A stretch of 64,000 bases of DNA from Cephalotus follicularis (Eukaryota; Streptophyta; Magnoliopsida; Oxalidales; Cephalotaceae). The translations under genes were made by a program, and so were the position numbers. The stretch is from positions 685,408 through 749,407 of the forward strand of contig BDDD01000269.1 of the NCBI GenBank assembly GCA_001972305.1, in the 5' to 3' direction. Below, one piece after another: positions 48,672 through 59,900 of the stretch; position 1 is the stretch's first letter; every line of letters begins with the position of its first letter. Below the pieces are notes generated by a model. The model saw only the letters and a list, made by a program, of their open reading frames with translations, did no database searches and was not told where the DNA came from.

Positions 48672-51289
48672 CCTTGCAAGTAACGAAAAATTCTTTTTGC
48701 TACTTTAAGATACGTATCTCTTGGACATTCCATGTAGCTACTAATGAGACTTACAGCATGCATAATATAAAGCCGTGTTGTAGTCAAATACATCAAGCTT
48801 CCCACAATTTGCTTGTAGAGAGTGTTGTCCACCTTTCTTCCTTCAGGATTTTTCAGAAGCTTCAAACCAAACTCAGTTGGTGTAGTCGTAGAGTTGCAAT
48901 TCTTCATCTGAAATATGTCTAACATCTTTTGAACATATTTCTTTTGAGAGACAAAAATCTTTGTTGCTGATTGATCCACTTCAATACCCAAAAAATAATG
49001 CATCATGCCAAGATCACTTATATCAAATTCAACCATCATTGATTCCTTAAGCTTGTTAAACATGGCACTATCATTTCCAATAAAAATAAGATCATCCACA
49101 TATAAGCACACAATAAGAAACTTTCTTCCATCACCAGTTTTAATATAAAGTGTATGCTCATATGGATATTTTTTAAAACCTTCCTTCAAAAAATAAGCAT
49201 TAATGCGATTATACCAAGCCCGTGGAGCTTGTTTTAGCCCATATAATACATTTTTTAGTTTATATACCTTATGTTCACTACCTGACTTCACATATCCAAT
49301 AGGTTGATCACTAAATACCTGTTCTTACAGGTCACCATGCAAAAATGTAACTTCACATCCAATTGGAAAATAACCCATGAGTTTTTAGCTACCAATGCAA
49401 TCACCAATCTTATTGTATCATGATTTGCAACACGAGCAAAAACTTCTTTATAATCCACACTAAGCTCTTCCTTATAGCCTTTAGCCACCAAGCGTGCCTT
49501 GTACTTGTCAACTTCGCCATTCTCATTCAACTTTGTCTTGTACACCCACTTGACACCAATTGTTTTGTGTCCTCTTCGAAAATCTATCAACTCCCAAGTG
49601 TTGTTTCTTTCAATGGTTGCAATTTCTTCATTCATCGCATTCCTCCAATTTGATTTTTGTACAGCCTCATTGAAAGTTTTTGGATCACAATCTGAGAATA
49701 AAGCAAAATGTGTAAGTGGGTCTTCAGATTGATCAATTCCAGTTACCTCATAATCTGTCATCCATGCGGGTTTCCTTCTAATACGTTGTGGCCGTTGTTC
49801 ATCTTCTTCAGCTGCAAATGGACTTTGAGCACCTTCTATGGAGGTTGGAATGGTTGTGGGCTGTTGTACATGTTCCATAGATTGTTGTCTTTCCTCAACA
49901 TCATCAAAGTAAGCTGGAATATGATCTCCAACACAATTCTCACTCCATGGCGAAGTTCGATCTTCGTCAAAGATTACATCACGACTGATAATGATTTTCT
50001 TGTTGATAGGATCATAAAGCTTATAACCCTTTGATTGATCACTAATGCCAAGAAAAATGCACTTTTCTCCCTTGTCATCTAGCTTCTCCCTCTTCTGATC
50101 TTGAACATGGACATAGGCAATACACCTAAAAATTCTGAAATGGTCTATTGCAGGTCTTTGGTCGCTCAATGCTTCTTCTGGTATCATATTTTGAACAGCT
50201 AAAGTGAGACTTCTATTCAGAACATGAATGCTTTAGGCCAAAAATTTCTCAGAATTCCACTAGTTGTCATAGGGCTTCGCACCATATTTAAAATAGTGCG
50301 ATTATTCCTTTCACACACACCATTTTGTTAAGGCGTATAGGATGCTGTAAGTTGCCTCTTGATTCGATGCATCTCACAAAAATTTACAAATTCAAGTGAG
50401 TTGTATTCTCCACCACGATCCGTGCGAAGGACCTTTATAGGGTTACCAACTTCTTTTTCAACAAGTACTTCGAAACTTTTAAAGGCTGTAAAACCTTCAG
50501 ATTTTTTTGCAGAAAATAAACCCAAATTTTTCGGCTAAAATCATCAATGAAGGTAATTATATATCGTTTACCTTCATTGGAAGTTGGAGTTATTGGCCCG
50601 TAGATATCCGAATGAACCAGCTCCAATTGCTTCCTTACTCTCCATGATTTTCCTCGTGGAAATTGAGCACAATGTTGTTTACTAACAACACATTCTTCAA
50701 AAATTTCAAAAGGAGCTGTAATTTGAGGAAGACCCTTCACATTGTTCTTTTGATGTAGTGTTCTTAGCCCACCAGATTTGAGATGTCCATAGTGAAAATG
50801 CCATAGACAAGCCTCCTCTTTTAATCTTACAGAGAAGCATCTGTTTGGAGTGTTGTGGAGATACAGTGGAAACATTCGATTTTTCGTCATTTTGACTTGG
50901 GCAATTAAACCTAATTTCTCATCTTGTGTTCTGCAAATTTCATCTTTGATGGAGATTTCGTATCATTTCTCTTGCAGTTGGCCAGCACTTACCAAATTGG
51001 TCTTCAATTCATGGACATAAAGTACATTGGAGATGATTTGCATCGAATTTCCCTTTGTATGAATTACCATATTCCCTTTGCCCATAACATAAACCGTTGA
51101 ATTATCTCCAAACTTCACAGTATTGCGAAAAGATTGGTCTAGATCGGAGAACATCTTTTTATCTCCACACATGTGGTTGCTGTAGCCAGTGTCTAGATAC
51201 CACATGTTTGGTTGAGTTTCTTCCTTCTCATGGCACACCATCAGTAGAGACACTTCTTCTTCTTTTTCTGCAAAGTTAGTTCTTTCCAC
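48672..51289 (-). pseudogene. pol: Copia pol: protease, integrase, reverse transcriptase (disrupted)
   Basis: Protease at about 51200 shows WYLDTGYSNHMCG, with Tyr where Cys is usual. Integrase begins with a GAG-pre-integrase block (LWHFHYGHL, about 50800) and continues LVHSDIYGPITP, FIDDFSRKIWVYF and LRTDRGGEYNS (50700-50390). Reverse transcriptase spans about 49640-48700 with NNTWELIDF, VKWVYKTKLNENGE, KARLVAKGY and the catalytic YVDD at 49102-49091. Its end (RIFRYLQG) stops at the CCTTG site of the nested LTR and RNase H resumes at 46243. Stops or frameshifts occur at several places, including near 50435-50525, 50200 and 49290-49330, so no full polyprotein can be made. Confidence 0.92.
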
Positions 51290-52184
51290 ATTTTGACTAT
51301 TCAAATTAGTTCGACATTCTGATTTGTAATGACCGTACTTGTGGCATCTGAAACACTCCACTTTGGATTTGTATACTGACTTTGGCTTGAAACCAGTTGA
51401 ATGTCAACCTCCTTGTCCTCATCCTCTCCCTTGAGGATCACGATAGGAATGATTTTCAGGTTTTTGATCGAAGCTGCTACGATCATTGTTTCCTCTTCCT
51501 TTGCCTCTACCTCTATTTGCATTAGTTGGTGATGAAAAATGATCTTCAGTTGAGGCCTTCAAAGATTGATCCTCCATCTCTTGTTATTGAAGCTTCTGTT
51601 CATGAACCAACAAGGATCCCTGCAATTCATCAATTGAAAGTTCTTCAAGATCTTTGGCTTCCTCTATGGAACAAACAACAAAATTGAATTTTGGTGTTAA
51701 GGATCGTAGAATCTTCTCAACTGTAGTGACGTCCTCTATTTTGTCACCATGAATCCGTATCTTATTGACAATTGCCATTGTTTGGGAAAAGAAATCTGTG
51801 ACTGACTCTCCTAACTTCATTCGTAGCATTTTGAACTGCGAACAAAGTGTTTGAATCTGTTGCCTCTTTGCTCTTGTTGATCCTTGATATTTCTTCTTCA
51901 TGGAATCCAAAATTTGCTTGGAGGCATACTTATAAAGAATTGTCTCCAAGATTGATCTATAACTATCTTGGAAAAGGTAATTTTTGGCCTTGAGATCTTT
52001 CATTTTTAAGCCATCTAGAGTTGTCTTTTGTGCTACTGACAGTACAGCTCCTTCCTTTGGTTCTGCAGCTTCAAAGGTAACCACGTCCCTTAGACCTGAG
52101 AAAGTTTTCCATCAACATGCTCCAATGATCAAAGTGACCATCAAAGCGTGGAATAGTTGGTTGCACAAAAGTTTCCGAGGCCAT
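51290..52184 (-). pseudogene. gag: Copia gag with zinc knuckle (disrupted)
   Basis: A likely start at 52184 reads MASETFVQPTIPRFDGH, then HWSMLMENFL, the usual copia gag N-terminus. The UBN2-type gag body follows (about 52084-51590, MKKKYQGSTRAKRQQ, LRSLTPKFNFVV, LSIDELQGSLLVHE). Near the C-terminus a Gly/Arg-rich linker precedes the CCHC knuckle CFRCHKYGHYKSEC (about 51355-51314). A frameshift near 52080, a stop at about 51584 and a shift near 51400 break the frame. The frame leads into protease downstream. Confidence 0.9.
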
Positions 52185-52293
52185 TACTGGTGCTACAAAT
52201 AAGCTACTGCTCAAATTTTTGGCTCTCACTCTTTCGTACCTTTGTACCTCACTTTTTCTCATGTGTTTGAACTCTCACTTTTTTATTGTTTTT

Positions 52294-52304
52294 CTCTGAT
52301 ATCA
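52294..52304 (-). promoter_or_regulatory. Copia primer-binding site
   Basis: The minus strand reads TGATATCAGAG one base inside the 5' LTR. This is one mismatch from TGGTATCAGAG, the initiator tRNA-Met primer site common in plant copia elements. Confidence 0.82.
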
Positions 52305-52305
52305 C

Positions 52306-52559
52306 TGTTATAAATAAAAAAAATAAAAAAGTTGATAAAAGAGGAACACAGAGAATAGAAGAAGTCTTTTTTACACTACTTATTCAACTGGTCACAAAGC
52401 CTTTAAATAAGCAGAAAAATCAACGGGAAAATACTAAAAAATAGCAACAAAAACAAACTCCTATAGACTAGGACCACTTCAATAAACTAATTCTTACTAA
52501 CTAGGACAACATATAGATTTATTGAATAACATAACATACATGCTTTGACTAATTCAACA
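52306..52559 (-). repeat. 5' LTR of the copia element (254 bp)
   Basis: Partner of 44376-44626, with TGTTATAAATA and AATTCAACA at its plus-strand ends. Most differences are clustered near 52306-52430. Confidence 0.93.
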
Positions 52560-52651
52560 GTCACCTGCCAAAAAAGTACAGTATGCCTGACTCTCTTATT
52601 AAAATATTGTTTTGGAATAACATTTCCCTCTACACATGTCCTCCTCCATAC

Positions 52652-54415
52652 TAGGAATGGCCACGGGGTGGGGTGGGGCAGATTTTGTCATCCCTGCCCC
52701 CGCCCAGCCAATTGGAACTTCCCTCCAACCTAGCCCCGCCCTGCTAACGGGGATTAAAACCTTCATTCGCCCGGGCCTAACGGGGGTAATATCTTCCCCG
52801 TATTTGCCCCAATCCCCGCTGCATAGTTTGTCTTCTCCCTGCCCCGTCCTCGCCCCGCCTCACCTCGTATAGACCTTGATCCAACCTCCGTTGACCCATC
52901 CCAACCCCCGTCCCTACCCCAGCTCCAACTCCATAGATATATACCAAAAATCGTTAATATGTTGATTTGAACTTAAGACCTTATACATCTAACTAACATA
53001 TACAAACACCAAGCTGGTAGCTTCTTATTTCTAAAACTCACATACTATTATACTTAAAGTTTATATATATATATATATACACACACATACACACATACAT
53101 ATTACAAGAAACATTAGATAGATATAATAATAATATAATCATGCTATGAGAAGTCTTAGTGATTAATTGATATACCGTTGAATATAATCATAAACATAAC
53201 CTTTATGGTCTCGTGTCATAACTATCATTATTTTTGACACATGTCCGATGCCTATATTCAATAATTTTCTTGTAATATAATTTTGAAGATAAGAAATTTC
53301 TAATTGAAATGTTACAAGAAAATTGGAAAGAAAAATATAACTTACGAAATTGAGAATATTTATCAAAATCAATTAGTAAATAGTGATCATATTCAATCAA
53401 TAGTACTCGGAAGAAAAAAAGAGTTAGTATATAGTTTTTAGTGAAGAAGAAAGTGACTATGAATATATGTTTAATCTAACAAGATAACAAAGTATTTGAT
53501 TGTGTTTGATATGACATATAACTTAAGTGTTATGTCACCCTTAATTATCATATCTAAGATTAATACTTTATAAATCTAACCTTTCAATAATTTGATTTGA
53601 TGGTTTAATTATATAAATCATGAACACCAATTTTCAAATAAATAAAAACATAACTTTTTCATCTAGATATAAAAATTTTAACTTTATATGATTTTCTTAT
53701 ATTATGTAAAAATGTATATTAATGTAGCAAATACATATAAATATCAGATTGGTTTGAAAATTAGTAGTTAGCACGATTGATCTCCATAATAAAATATAAA
53801 ACTAATCGATTGATTTATAAAATATCAATCATAAGTACAATATGAGGCGAATGAGTACAAACAGCTAACTAGATGCTATGTAAAACATAATTTTCAAGTC
53901 TCTCTAAGTTAAGTGTTTGTACAATATGAGATCATGAATGTTATGTTTATGGTTATATTCAACGGTATATCAGTTAATCACTAAGACTTCTCATAGCATT
54001 ATTATTATATTATTATTATTATATCTATCTAATATTTCTTGTAATATGTATTTATGTATGTGTATATATATACATATATATATGTGTATATAAACTTTAA
54101 GTATAATAGTATGTGAGTTTTAAAAATAAGAAGCTACCAGCTTGGTGGTTGTATATGTTAGTTAGATGTATGAGGTATTGAATTCAAATTACCATATTAA
54201 CGAGCTGGGCCAAGGTTGGGGTGGGGTCAACGGAGGTTGGATCAGGGTCTATACGGGGCGGGGACGGAGCAAGGAGAAGACAAACTTTGCCCCCGTCCCC
54301 CGCTAATGAGACAATTTTTTTTTCCTCACCCCCACCCACAACCACGGGGAATCTCTGCCTTGTTTTAAACGGGGAAGGACGGGGGATGCGGGACGGGGGC
54401 ATATTGCCATCCTTA
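52652..54415. mobile_element. Large foldback hAT-type element (1,764 bp)
   Basis: A perfect 8-bp duplication CTCCATAC flanks it (52644-52651 and 54416-54423). The ends read inward TAGGAATGGCCAC and TAAGGATGGCAAT. Two arms of about 500 bp (about 52652-53210 and 53930-54415) are inverted copies. Each runs from a C/G-rich GGGGCGGGG-type subterminal zone through AAGCTGGTAGCTTCTTATT and ACTATTATACTTAAAG to ATACCGTTGAATATAATCATAAAC. The roughly 700-bp loop is AT-rich without a gene. Arm ends contain TA/CA microsatellites (53058-53100 and 54060-54095). It lacks transposase and would need one from a relative. Confidence 0.88.
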
Positions 54416-54443
54416 CTCCATACCATTTAGTATTTAGTCTACC

Positions 54444-54580
54444 CAGGGACGGATCCAACATAAAATTTTGGGGGGAGTAAAAATGTCAAATAATTGGAGG
54501 GGTCAAAAAAAATTTCATATATAAATTTTTTTTCTAATTTTTTTATAAGTAAAAATGTTCCCCCCCTTAATCCGTCTTTG
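54444..54580. mobile_element. Small hAT-type MITE (137 bp)
   Basis: A perfect 8-bp duplication AGTCTACC flanks it (54436-54443 and 54581-54588). The ends read inward CAGGGACGGAT and CAAAGACGGAT. The interior is short and AT-rich with G and C runs near the ends. Confidence 0.82.
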
Positions 54581-54588
54581 AGTCTACC

Positions 54589-54949
54589 TATTATTTGTAT
54601 GTTCAATTTCATTTGTATATGTATAAATCATATATATTAAATTTAAAACAAGTATTTTTTAACTAGTTTATTTATATACGATAATTCAATGGTTAAATGA
54701 GTTTTTAAAACTTATATAGCTGTCGAATTATCGTATATAAATGTGTAATACACTTTCAGAAACAAAAAACATAAATTTTTGTTAGTATCGTATCTAGCTA
54801 CCTGGAGATGTAAAAAACAATACTTTTACGAAAATAAAGATTTACATCTCTACCACTTTCTTATCAGAAAGAATGAAAACATCATTGATAACTTTGGTAC
54901 AAAGACCTAATCACTTTAACCAAGTATCCCATTTGATCATAATCATTAT
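54589..54949. other. AT-rich spacer
   Basis: No gene. An imperfect inverted pair (TTATATACGATAATTC near 54671 and GAATTATCGTATATAA near 54724) forms a perfect 16-bp stem with a loop of about 40 bp. Confidence 0.55.
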
Positions 54950-55803
54950 TGTTGATGCAAAAATCCTTCCCTCAACAGTACCCCGCGTGTAAGGGCTTAA
55001 TTTGTTTAGGAAAACGCTGTTTTAATGCTCCGAGATGAAGGGTGAGGATAGTTGTAAGTATTTTCCCTGCACAGAAGAGCAAACACGATGAAGGTCCAGG
55101 AGGTTGTTCTCCCGGGGACACTCCGACGCTCAAGTTAGGCTTTGCACAGAGAAAACAAGGTTATTTCAAATGTAAAAATGGCTGACCTTTGTATAGTGCT
55201 GGTTTGTAACTGTTTGAGCGTGAAAAGCGGAGGTGATAGCTGTCCCCTAAGGAAATGCCGAGAATCTCAGGATTTCCCTTATCTCCACCTGATTTATCGC
55301 AACGTTCCTTGTAGGTAGTTTATTACACCTCATCTTCCATATTTGAAAGAGGTGAATCCCTGAAAAGTAGGCTGATTTTGTGGCCTTGTCCTGCCGAGGG
55401 CAAGGAGAGATAGATTCTCATGGTATTTATCCACTTCAAGGTCTTCAAGTTCCAAAGCTTCTTCTAGGGCTGGCGCCTAAAGTGTTAGGTCCTCTGCCGA
55501 GCTGCCGAGGAAGGTATCTTCCACAGTGCAGTTGAGGAGGAAAAACTTTGGCTTGGTCCTCGGCACCGATGTTGGAATGAGGTCCTCGACACTTATGCCG
55601 AGGAGGGTGGATTCTATAACACCACTAATGGAGAGTTCTTCGGCACTGATGCCGAGGAGGATGTCTCCATCTGCTTCTCCTTCCAGGACTTGATAAGCCT
55701 TCTCTGACCAGTATCCATGTAAACTTTAAAGCCCCTGGACACTTGGCTATGTCCGCGGAGGACACGTGTCATCCTTGGTATAGGAATATTTTTCTCCATA
55801 TCA
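54950..55803 (-). mobile_element. Solo LTR (854 bp) related to the gypsy element's LTR
   Basis: On the plus strand it begins TGTTGATGCAAAAAT and ends TTTTTCTCCATATCA, with perfect flanking ATTAT (54945-54949 and 55804-55808). Inverted, it shares blocks with the LTRs at 23159 and 34071: the GAGCGTCGGAGTGTCCCCGG region, the GGACACGTGTC motif near the start and CCGAGG hexamers. It is clearly divergent elsewhere. It is a different subfamily of the same Tat-clade lineage, reduced to a solo LTR. Confidence 0.9.
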
Positions 55804-55808
55804 ATTAT

Positions 55809-56909
55809 ACATCCTAACTTCACAATATAACATATACTGATTAATATAAGAATTCCATGATATATTATTTCCGTTACGATAAAAGTAGAGCAAAAATACA
55901 TTATTTCTTTCATATTGTAAAAATGCATTCTTTCTGTCCATTGGTTTGATGGTAAATATCGGAATCAAAGGTAAGACAATGAACACGTATCAAAAGTGCC
56001 CATTTATTTAGGTCAATTTTGAAATCAATATTGATTTTAGATATCTAAAAATGAAATATTTATTAGATTTTAAATTTTTTATAAATGATCTGTCCAATTA
56101 AAATTTTGTTTTTGAAATTCATCAAATGAACACAAGTAAATAAATATAAGAACATAAAATATTAATTTTTTTATGGAGAGCATTTTGTTTCACGCCAATG
56201 TGAAAATATAAAAAAATATTTATTATAATCGATTTTGATGTCACCTTAATATCAATATATATGTTGCATATTTTTTTAATTGAATATAAGAAGTGAATGT
56301 AGCATGTCAAAAAATAGAAGAATTTAACTCCACAACGGTGTGACCACGTATTTTTCTTTCCAAATTCCATTAATTAATCAAAAAGACAAAGACAAGAGAA
56401 CACAACATGTTTTTAAGATCCAAACACGTAATGACCCCACATTTTGCAGTGTCAAAAAGGTAACTTTCTCTTGTGTTGGTGGTTTGACTTTGTAAATTGA
56501 CGTCAAGCTTTGCAGTTATTTTTCCTTTTTCCACTCTCCCGCCAGGTAATTATCCATTCCTTCCTGCCTGCCTGCATTTTATGTGGTAACCAAGTGGCAT
56601 CCCCGTAATTATCGCAACAAACATGCCCCCTTATGTACAACAACCCCAATTTCGAAACTTAAAGACGCACTTTCACTTACCTCACTGTGTTTCTTTCTAT
56701 CACCTACCTTACCTCCTTCCTCGCGCTCTCTCTCTCTCTCTCTCTAAATCCAACGGAAAAAATACTAAGCTCAACGATTTTCGTATAAAAAAATGTCGTC
56801 GTTTTAAACATAAAGAAACATCAACAAAACCGCATCACTTGATAAAACGACTCGCTCATTAGCTGCACGTTTTCCGTCGCCGGAATACTACTCCATTTTT
56901 CACGTTCCG
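55809..56909 (+). promoter_or_regulatory. Spacer and promoter/5' UTR region of the CDK-like kinase
   Basis: There is no other gene here. AT-rich sequence to about 56450 gives way to pyrimidine-rich sequence with a CT repeat at about 56727-56745, a common 5' UTR feature in plants. No single TATA box is convincing. Confidence 0.45.
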
Positions 56910-56930
56910 ATGAATTGCTTACACTTTTAG
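56910..56930 (+). promoter_or_regulatory. Upstream ORF of six codons before the kinase start
   Basis: ATG at 56910 opens a six-codon frame (MNCLHF) that stops with TAG at 56928-56930, three bases before the kinase ATG at 56934. If it lies in the mRNA, ribosomes must skip it or reinitiate. Confidence 0.6.
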
Positions 56931-56933
56931 CCA

Positions 56934-59900
56934 ATGGGATGCGTTTTTGGCAAGTGGGCCACCGGAGACAACCGGAGCTCAGATAAGCGCTCCGTCACCG
57001 TAACCGTCACGGACGCCGTTAACTCCGTTAGGGTCAGGAGGAGGAAGGAAACTGAGAGGCGTCGCTCAGCGGATTTCCTGGCGAATATTCCGGTGACGGA
57101 GCGGCATAGACCTCTGCCGGAACTCAGCTTTTGCACTACCGAGAAAGGCTGGCCTTCATGGCTCATGGCCGTCGTCGGTGATGCCATCGGCGATTGGACC
57201 CCTCGCCGGGCTAACACATTTGAAAAACTTGAGAAGGTAATGATAGCCCTAACCCAAAACCATTATCAGTGTTGTTTACAAAAATGGGTATGTTTATGTT
57301 TTAATATAAACGTGTTTTGGTTTTGGGTTTTGTTTAGATTGGACAAGGGACATATAGTAATGTTTATAAGGCGAAGGATCTAGTGACTGGAAAGATAGTG
57401 GCATTAAAGAAAGTGAGGTTCGATAATTTGGAGCCAGAGAGTGTGAAATTTATGGCTAGAGAGATTCTTGTATTGAGAAAGCTTGACCATCCCAATGTGG
57501 TTAAGCTTGAGGGTTTGGTTACTTCAAGAATGTCTTGTAGTCTTTACTTGGTTTTTGAGTACATGGAGCATGATCTTGCTGGCCTTGCCGCTTGCCAAGG
57601 TGTCAAGTTCACTCAGTCTCAGGTATATCAAAGATTGAGTTTTTATTTTAGTTATGGTGCTGGTATTTGTTTTGTGCTGCTATTTAGTTTCCAGCTACAA
57701 TGTCATTACATTTTTCACGTTTCTCTCGTCCTAATGTCCACTTAACAATTTGGGCATACTCATCATTCTTGTTCTCTCCCTGCACAACACTATCCGCACA
57801 TAGCTCACCCGTTTCTAAATTTTTAGGTAAAATCCTCAATGAAACTGTTTTTTTAATATCTCCATCACTTTCTTGGAGTATTTTTGGCTATTAGCTTTAT
57901 GTATGGAACTGTAGTCTTTGGTGGCGCCTTGCATTTCAGTGCTCAAATATCTCTTCTCTTGATCTTGGCATGGCTGAAGATGTGAGATCTGACAGGTCAT
58001 ATTTTTGTGGCAGGTGAAGTGCTATATAAAACAGTTATTGTCTGGGCTTGAGCATTGCCACAACCAAGGTGTCTTACACCGTGATATCAAGGGTTCGAAT
58101 CTGCTAATTGACAACGAAGGGATTCTAAAAATTGCTGATTTTGGACTAGCTACTTTTTATGATCCTGAGCGCAAGCAACCTATGACTAGTCGAGTTGTCA
58201 CCCTTTGGTACCGTCCACTTGAACTTCTTCTTGGGTCCACTTATTATGGTGTTGGCGTTGACCTTTGGAGTGCCGGTTGCATATTGGCAGAGTTACTAGC
58301 TGGGAAGCCGATAATGCCAGGACGAACAGAGGTATAATGTTTTCTTTGCATTTTATGTTTGCTATTCCTAAAGTTTCTTGTGGTAGAATTCTGTTATGAT
58401 ATGTTTATTTTTTCTTGACTGATGATGAATGCTAGAATATTTATGCAACAACTTTTGGTGTGTAACCACGGGGGAGATTCTTAGCGATCTGGTTTTACAA
58501 ACATTTGGTCCATCTCATGTTTTACTTGTTGAATATAATTGCTCATCGGATTACTTTATGCAGGAATTACGATGGGGTAATAACTGCTAAATCTGAATGT
58601 TTCTTGAATAACTCTTTGGTCATGTACTAGAGTGGGACAGTTTATAGCAGAGAATAATCATAACTGCACTCAGATGGTCTTTTTTGGATCTTAAAGTTTG
58701 TAATGCAATTGCTTTTGTAAAACCATGTAAATAGATTATATTTCCAGTCATATAACACTACAACAGTTGAAAAATAGGCATGTTAACACACTTCATTATG
58801 AAATGGGAATCATGCTCTGGTTTTCGTTTTAGAGTTGATATTGCTCTTTGTTACTTGGCTGTCACTCTTATTATCACATCGCCTCTGTTAAGATGTGAAT
58901 CCCACATCGAAATATTAAGTGGGCTTGTTCAATATATATACTTGAAAGACACCTCTTCCTTCTAAGCATGCTTTCAGGGATAGAGATCTTAACATGGTAT
59001 CAGAGACATGTTGACCCTCTATCTTAACAGCCTCTATTAATGTTATGTATTTAATTTTCTGGCCGCCAGGTCCAAATTTGACTCGTTTCTGGACACTTTT
59101 TCCTGCTTAGGTTGAACAATTGCACAAGATATTTAAGTTATGTGGCTCTCCATCTGAGGAATACTGGAAGAAATCCAAGTTGCCAAATGCTACTTTATTT
59201 AAGCCCCAGCAACCATACAACAGGTGTATAGCAGAAACTTTCAAAGATTTTCCAGCTTCTTCTCTGCCTCTGATTGAAACTCTTCTTTCAATAGAACCTG
59301 TAGAACGAGGCACTGCCACTACCGCTTTAAACAGTGAAGTGAGTAGTCATCTATTAGCAACTGCTTCTATCAAAAAAAGATATATCTTATAATACAGCTT
59401 TTACATATATGACATTGCTTGCTGTTGAATATGATCATCTGAAAGTTAATTGTTGTCAGACAATCCATTGTGTTGTGTCTAAAAAACAGATTGCCTGATG
59501 CATGTGTAGTATGTTGACTTATGTTGTTCTCATTTATTGAGTAATCATTTAATTAGTTTTCTGGATGCAGTTTTTTACTACCGAACCATATCCTTGTGAG
59601 CCTTCAAGTTTACCGAAATATCCTCCCAGCAAAGAAATTGATGTGAAGTTGAGAGACGAAGAAGCAAGAAGGTAAGTTTTACCTCTTTGTTTTTGTTTGC
59701 TATATTGGAATTGATTTTGACGACATGCTGACGGGCAAGTTATGTTTATTCGTTTTAGGCAAAGACGTTTAAGTGGAAAAACTGGTGCAGTTGATGGAGC
59801 CAAAAGAGTTAGAATTCGTGATCGAGCTGGCCGGGCAGTCCCGATCCCTGAAGCAAATGCAGAGAATCAAACTAACTTAGATGTATGTGGAATCTTACCC

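Larger units (their letters stand above)
44376..52559 (-). mobile_element. Ty1/copia LTR retrotransposon with two nested LTR insertions (8,184 bp)
   Basis: LTRs at 44376-44626 and 52306-52559 are flanked by the perfect 5-bp repeat GTCAC (44371-44375 and 52560-52564). Domain order on the minus strand is gag, protease, integrase, reverse transcriptase, RNase H, which defines copia. Removing the two nested insertions (45003-46023 and 46244-48671 with their duplications) leaves about 4.7 kb, a standard copia length. The LTRs differ at roughly 15 of 250 positions plus small indels, so this insertion is several times older than the gypsy element. Coding regions are broken by stops and frameshifts. 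Confidence 0.95.
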
